From Physella acuta (Eukaryota; Mollusca; Gastropoda; Physidae): a stretch of DNA of 64,000 nucleotides. The stretch covers positions 186,001 to 250,000 of the forward strand of contig NW_026732728.1 of the NCBI RefSeq assembly GCF_028476545.1, read 5' to 3'. The notes beneath the pieces are model-generated. The model had not been told where the DNA came from. It was given only the letters and a program-made list of their open reading frames with translations, and did no database searches. The translations under genes and the position numbers were made by a program. How positions within the stretch are numbered: position 1 is the first letter of the stretch; every line of letters begins with the position of its first letter. Positions 60,000 through 64,000 of the stretch are shown one piece after another.

Positions 60000-60190
60000 T
60001 GAGTTACGAGGGCTGGGTTAAACCTGAAGCTCTCGAGTTCACATCCGGATTTCGTAACTTTCTCTTGAGACCACCCAGCTCTGATGGGTACCTGACTTGT
60101 GTTAGACCGAAGATAGCGCTGACCACACCATCACCTCAAGCAACATCTACTACATCTGCCACCACACGGACCGCTGGGTCCGAAAAGGGT
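60000..60190 (+). mobile_element. tRNA-SINE copy inside the minisatellite tract
   Basis: The head remnant GAGGGCTGGGTTAAACCTGA has the B box GAGTTCACATCCGG. The body follows: GACCACCCAGCTCTGATGGG, TACCTGACTTGTGTTAGACC and GCGCTGACCACACCATCACC. Same family as 12508-12757; the 3' part is diverged. Confidence 0.75.
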
Positions 60191-60420
60191 CAATTTTATA
60201 CTGGCGAGTATTCAGTTGTTCGATTGGTATGGCCAATTTATTACAGGTAATGCATCGGATTTACGGATCAGTATTCTGATAAGCTGGACAGTAGTCGGGT
60301 GTTAGATTAGTATGGAACAGTTCTTGGATGTTCTTAGTGCAAGCTACTTACCGGATTTCGGCCTACTGATTAGTATTCGGCTGTACTGGTCAGTATTCAA
60401 ATATAATGGTCAGTATTCAG

Positions 60421-60647
60421 CAGAGTTTCTTCCAGGCATCTCTTCGGGGGGTCAAGCCCCCCCCCCCCCGAAACGTTTTTACCGCACCCCCCCCCCCCCC
60501 CCCCCGAACGAAAAGAAATTTATATAATTTATATAGAAAATATATACTTTTAACAGTGTCCGCCCCCTCCCCCCGAAGGAAGTCTACCGCCGCCCCCCCC
60601 CCCCTCCCCCCGAAAATTTCAAGTGCCCCCCGGAGAAAAAAGTCTGG
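60421..60647 (-). mobile_element. G-rich hAT-type MITE inserted in the minisatellite
   Basis: The left end CAGAGTTTCTTCCAGGCATC is intact. The right end stops at GGAGAAAAAAGTCTGG, having lost about the last ten bases. TATTCAG, part of the local repeat unit, stands on both sides. C-rich on the plus strand; the AT core is present. Confidence 0.88.
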
Positions 60648-60679
60648 TATTCAGATATACTTTTCAGTATTAATATAAT

Positions 60680-61760
60680 AGTGGTTAGTATTCGGATTTA
60701 GTGATCAGTATTCATATATACTGATCAGTATTCGGCTGTAGTGGTCAGTATTCATATATACTGGTCAGTATTCAGATATACTTTTCAGTATCAATATATA
60801 GTGGTTAGTATTCGGATTAAGTGGTCAGTATTCATATATACTGGTCAGTATTCAGATATATTGGTCACTTTTTCGGATTTAGTAATAATTATTGAGAAAT
60901 AGTTGTCAGTACAGTATTCAAATGTAGCGGTTAGTGTTCGGATATAGTGGTCAGTATTCAGATATACTGGTCAGTATTAAGATATAGTGGTCAGTATTCA
61001 GATATACTGGTCAGTATTCAGATATACTGGTCAGTATTAAGATATAGCGGTCAGTATTCAGATATAGTGGTCAGTATTCGGATACAATGGTCAGAATTCA
61101 GATATACTGGTCAGTATTCAGATATAATGGTCAGTATTAAGATATACTGGTCAGTATTAAGATATAGTGGTCAGTATTAAGATATAGCGGTCAGTATTCA
61201 GATATAGTGGTCAGTATTCAGATTTAATGGTCAGTATTCAGATATAATGGTAAGTATTCAGATATAATGGTCAGTATTAAGATATAGTGGTCAGTATTAA
61301 GATATACTGGTCAGTATTAAGATATAGTGGTCAGTATTAAGATATAGCGGTCAGTATTCAGATATACTGGTCATTATTCAGATATAGTGGTCAGTATTCA
61401 GATATAATGGTCAGAATTCAGATATACTGGTCAGTATTAAGATATAGTGGTCAGTATTAAGATATACTGGTCAGTATTAAGATATAGTGGTCAGTATTAA
61501 GATATAGCGGTCAGTATTCAGATATAGTGGTCAGTATTCAGATTTAATGGTCAGTATTCAGATATAATGGTAAGTATTCAGATATAATGGTCAGTATTCA
61601 GATATACTGGTCAGTATTCAGATATAATGGTCAGTATTAAGATATAGTGGTCAGTATCAAGATATAGCGGTCAGTATTAAGATATAGTCAGTATTCAGAT
61701 ATACTGGTCAGTATTCAGATATAGCGGTCAGTATTCGGATATACTGGTCAGTGTGGGGTT
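60680..61760. repeat. 20-bp minisatellite with GGTCAGTATT core, about 50 copies
   Basis: The unit TGGTCAGTATTCAGATATAC and its AAGATATAG variant repeat every 20 bp. The core is the same as in the 29-bp array to the left, so the two arrays probably share an origin. Confidence 0.97.
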
Positions 61761-62116
61761 GTCATGAGTCGGCTGTCCCATTCCACACAGCTCTTGCTTG
61801 TCCACTTACCCACACGCCACGTGATTGCCCCCCCCCCCCCCTCTCTCTTCAGAATATTTCTCACAGAAATAATTTGTTCTACAAATTGTGTGGGCTCGCT
61901 TGATCTATTGAAGGCCATTTCGAACACTGAAGCTGTACGTAAGTGCATGTTTACAGAGATGGGCGATACGTGTCTATACCCTGCCTGTACATTATGTGTT
62001 GGATAAAAACGTTGTCCTATTGTAGATTTTGGGATGGAAAACAGTGTTGCCAGTATTGGGTTGTCTTTTTTCTTCTCTCCTTTTCGAGAGTTTAGCGCCC
62101 AGCAAGTATTGTATGC

Positions 62117-62282
62117 TTGACCGCCCCTGAGTCCACCCAGCTCTGATGGGTACCTAACTCACGTTAGGGGAAGTAAATGCGCGTGGGCATAGTGCTGACC
62201 ACACTATCCCTTCATATACAGAGGTCACAGAAACTTACCCCATAGACTGCTGGTTTGGAATTGTAACTTTACTTTTACTTTT
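62117..62282 (+). mobile_element. 5'-truncated tRNA-SINE with 12-bp TSD
   Basis: The body runs from CCCCTGAGTCCACCCAGCTC through CACGTTAGGGGAAGTAAA and GCATAGTGCTGACCACACTA to CCCATAGACTGCTGG and an (ACTTT)-like tail. AGTATTGTATGC is repeated exactly on both sides (62105-62116, 62283-62294). The tRNA head is absent. Confidence 0.93.
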
Positions 62283-63446
62283 AGTATTGTATGCATCTTG
62301 CAAAAAACAAAATTCATTCCAACTTCATTCACCTAAAAATAATTCGCTACATTTACAAACAGGTAAAGATGTTAAAATAGTTTTAGAGCACAAATATCCA
62401 TTGAATATTCTGTCCGTAAACTAAAAACTGTTTAAAACTTTGAGAAAATTGTGATTGGAATTTGATGTATGACTTCAGCGGCTGGAAGTTGTGCGTCAAA
62501 CCAAACATCAGGTAGGCGCTAGTGTACGGAGGTAAAGCCCTGTTAATCCAGCCTGCAAACATCGTTTCTTCTACGGTTTGTCACCTACGACTGCGCCCGC
62601 CTATCAAGATCATACCTGCCCGACGCCGGGCCAGTGGACTAGTATTTAAGAAAAAGTTAAAAATAACAAAACAGCTAACGAGAATACATTGAGTGCACAC
62701 ACAAGTTTTTAGTGTTGAAATGTTGATGTGGGAGATAGTTTTTTTTCCCCCGGAGTTTGAAGAACTTCAGACGCGGAGCTGAGAATAGATGAGTGAAATA
62801 TGACCAGCGATTAGTTCCAGAGCAGCTGTTTTCGATTGCAGACATAGGACCGCTGACAAATGGGCCCCGACTAGTGGGACTTGAACTGTTAGACTTGAAA
62901 CAGGGGCGTAGCTGTACGTTGGCGGCGGGGGCGGATCTTCAACACAATAAACATATCTTTCTATATACGTGATGAGAAGGCACCCTCATTTTGGTTCTCC
63001 TGTAAGGCTTTACAGGGGCAGAAAACAAGGCGGCTTGGTTGATGCACACGGCTTTATTTACGTCACTTTTCACACTAGATCAGAAGAAGTAGTTTTTCAA
63101 CTTTTACTTTTTCATATCATAAAAGGAACAAAAGTAAATGAAAAAAATATGTATTTGTATTTGGATGGTAAGTTTCAGTCTTCTTTAGTTTCTATAGACT
63201 CACCTTTTAGACACGTGTTATAATGGGATCGAAAGTCCTCATTACAGGATTGAAATCGTGTATATGTTGAAAATACTAACCGCAAGCTTTAGAGGCTATC
63301 CTACAGACGTGGCTAGAACATTCTATGATCGTTACTTTGTACACGAACTTTGTGCACTGGAGAGCACTGATTGTTTAAAAATAGCTTCCATACACTCCAG
63401 ACTATGAGATATCTACAGCACCTGACACAATCCTTGTCATAGAAGT

Positions 63447-63481
63447 AATTGAAGTAATTGAAGTAATTGAAGTAATTGAAG
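63447..63481. repeat. 9-bp direct repeat TAATTGAAG, about four copies
   Basis: A short, perfect run of TAATTGAAG. Confidence 0.9.
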
Positions 63482-64000
63482 TAGCTGTATCAGTTTCGGA
63501 TTTTTTTTTTTTTTACACTTTGCTTTAACAACAGGACTGTATGCTACAGCCTGAAGAAGAAAAAAACAACGAAAGTACATGTTTTATTTAACTTTTAATT
63601 CGTCGTTTTTTTAGACTTGCTTGTCTTTAACCTTTGACCCAGACAGACGTCATCGCGTGACGTCGAGTAAACAAGAGTAAAGTCCCCTGTAACAAAATGG
63701 CCGCTGTCTCTTGTATCGTACCGTAATGACAATCATTACAGCCTTGTTACCTGACACTGAGCGATGTCGCCTGTTTGCATTATTTGTTTCTAACCACCTT
63801 AGCAAATATGGCATTGCCATTTTCCAAAGAGTAAAGAAATTATTGAAATTAAACACTATACGTTAATTTTGAGCTATGCAATCCTTAGTTATCTTAAATC
63901 GTAATATAGGTTATACGTTTAGCGGTGTAACATTCGCCAAATTACTGTTGCGATCTTCATTTTATAAAGTCCGATTTCTATTCAAAACAAAGATGGCTAC

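Larger units (their letters stand above)
61761..64000. other. Right end of the window
   Basis: Apart from the SINE at 62117-62282 and a small repeat at 63447-63481, this is plain sequence with no recognised gene. TGACGTCG (63658-63665) and AAAATGGCCGC (63695-63705) look promoter-like, and the window ends in AAAGATGGCTAC, which could be the start of a gene lying to the right. Confidence 0.45.

Noticed and set aside
62969-63223. 84-codon plus-strand frame as a small protein
   Set aside because: Contains plausible residues but no recognised domain, no promoter close by and no conservation that I can judge; too weak to annotate.

Overview
This window looks like nuclear DNA of an invertebrate animal, most probably a mollusc (perhaps a gastropod). 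The reasons are long AT-rich introns, a conserved animal gene with the residues of the HOW/Quaking family, tRNA-derived SINEs, hAT DNA transposons and many minisatellites. The species call is inference; I recognise no species-specific marker.

About 1-28.7 kb is the 5' half of one gene on the minus strand, the ortholog of vertebrate QKI and fly held out wings. It encodes a STAR-family RNA-binding protein. Five coding steps are visible, from the start codon at 28573 down to position 945: QUA1, two exons of linker plus KH domain, a further KH exon, then QUA2. All splice sites are GT-AG and all phases agree. The last step exists twice: two tandem copies of the QUA2-terminal exon (1176-1278 and 945-1062) have the same entry and exit phase and behave as a mutually exclusive pair. 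The 113-bp intron between them carries a textbook bipartite QKI/STAR binding site, which suggests that the protein controls its own exon choice. The 3' part of the gene lies beyond position 1. The introns hold minisatellites, a SINE with target-site duplications, and a degraded 1.95-kb hAT transposon that has itself been hit by a 130-bp hAT MITE.

From 28.8 to 44.5 kb I see no firm gene. There are microsatellites, an 82-bp satellite of about 18 copies, SINE copies, two copies of a G-rich hAT-type MITE and some GC-rich, promoter-like patches. One 108-bp candidate exon of an unrecognised protein lies at 44564-44671 (minus).

From 45.4 to 61.8 kb the window is almost entirely repeat: a 16-bp minisatellite, a 39-bp minisatellite, an 8784-bp fold-back element with inverted arms of about 3.5-3.65 kb and a 6-bp target-site duplication, more MITEs, and a GGTCAGTA-cored minisatellite tract of about 2.4 kb. 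The fold-back element carries no genes that I can see. Its AG...CT ends and 6-bp duplication fit a non-autonomous Polinton-like (or Dada-like) element. The last 2 kb are largely plain, with promoter-like motifs at the right edge.
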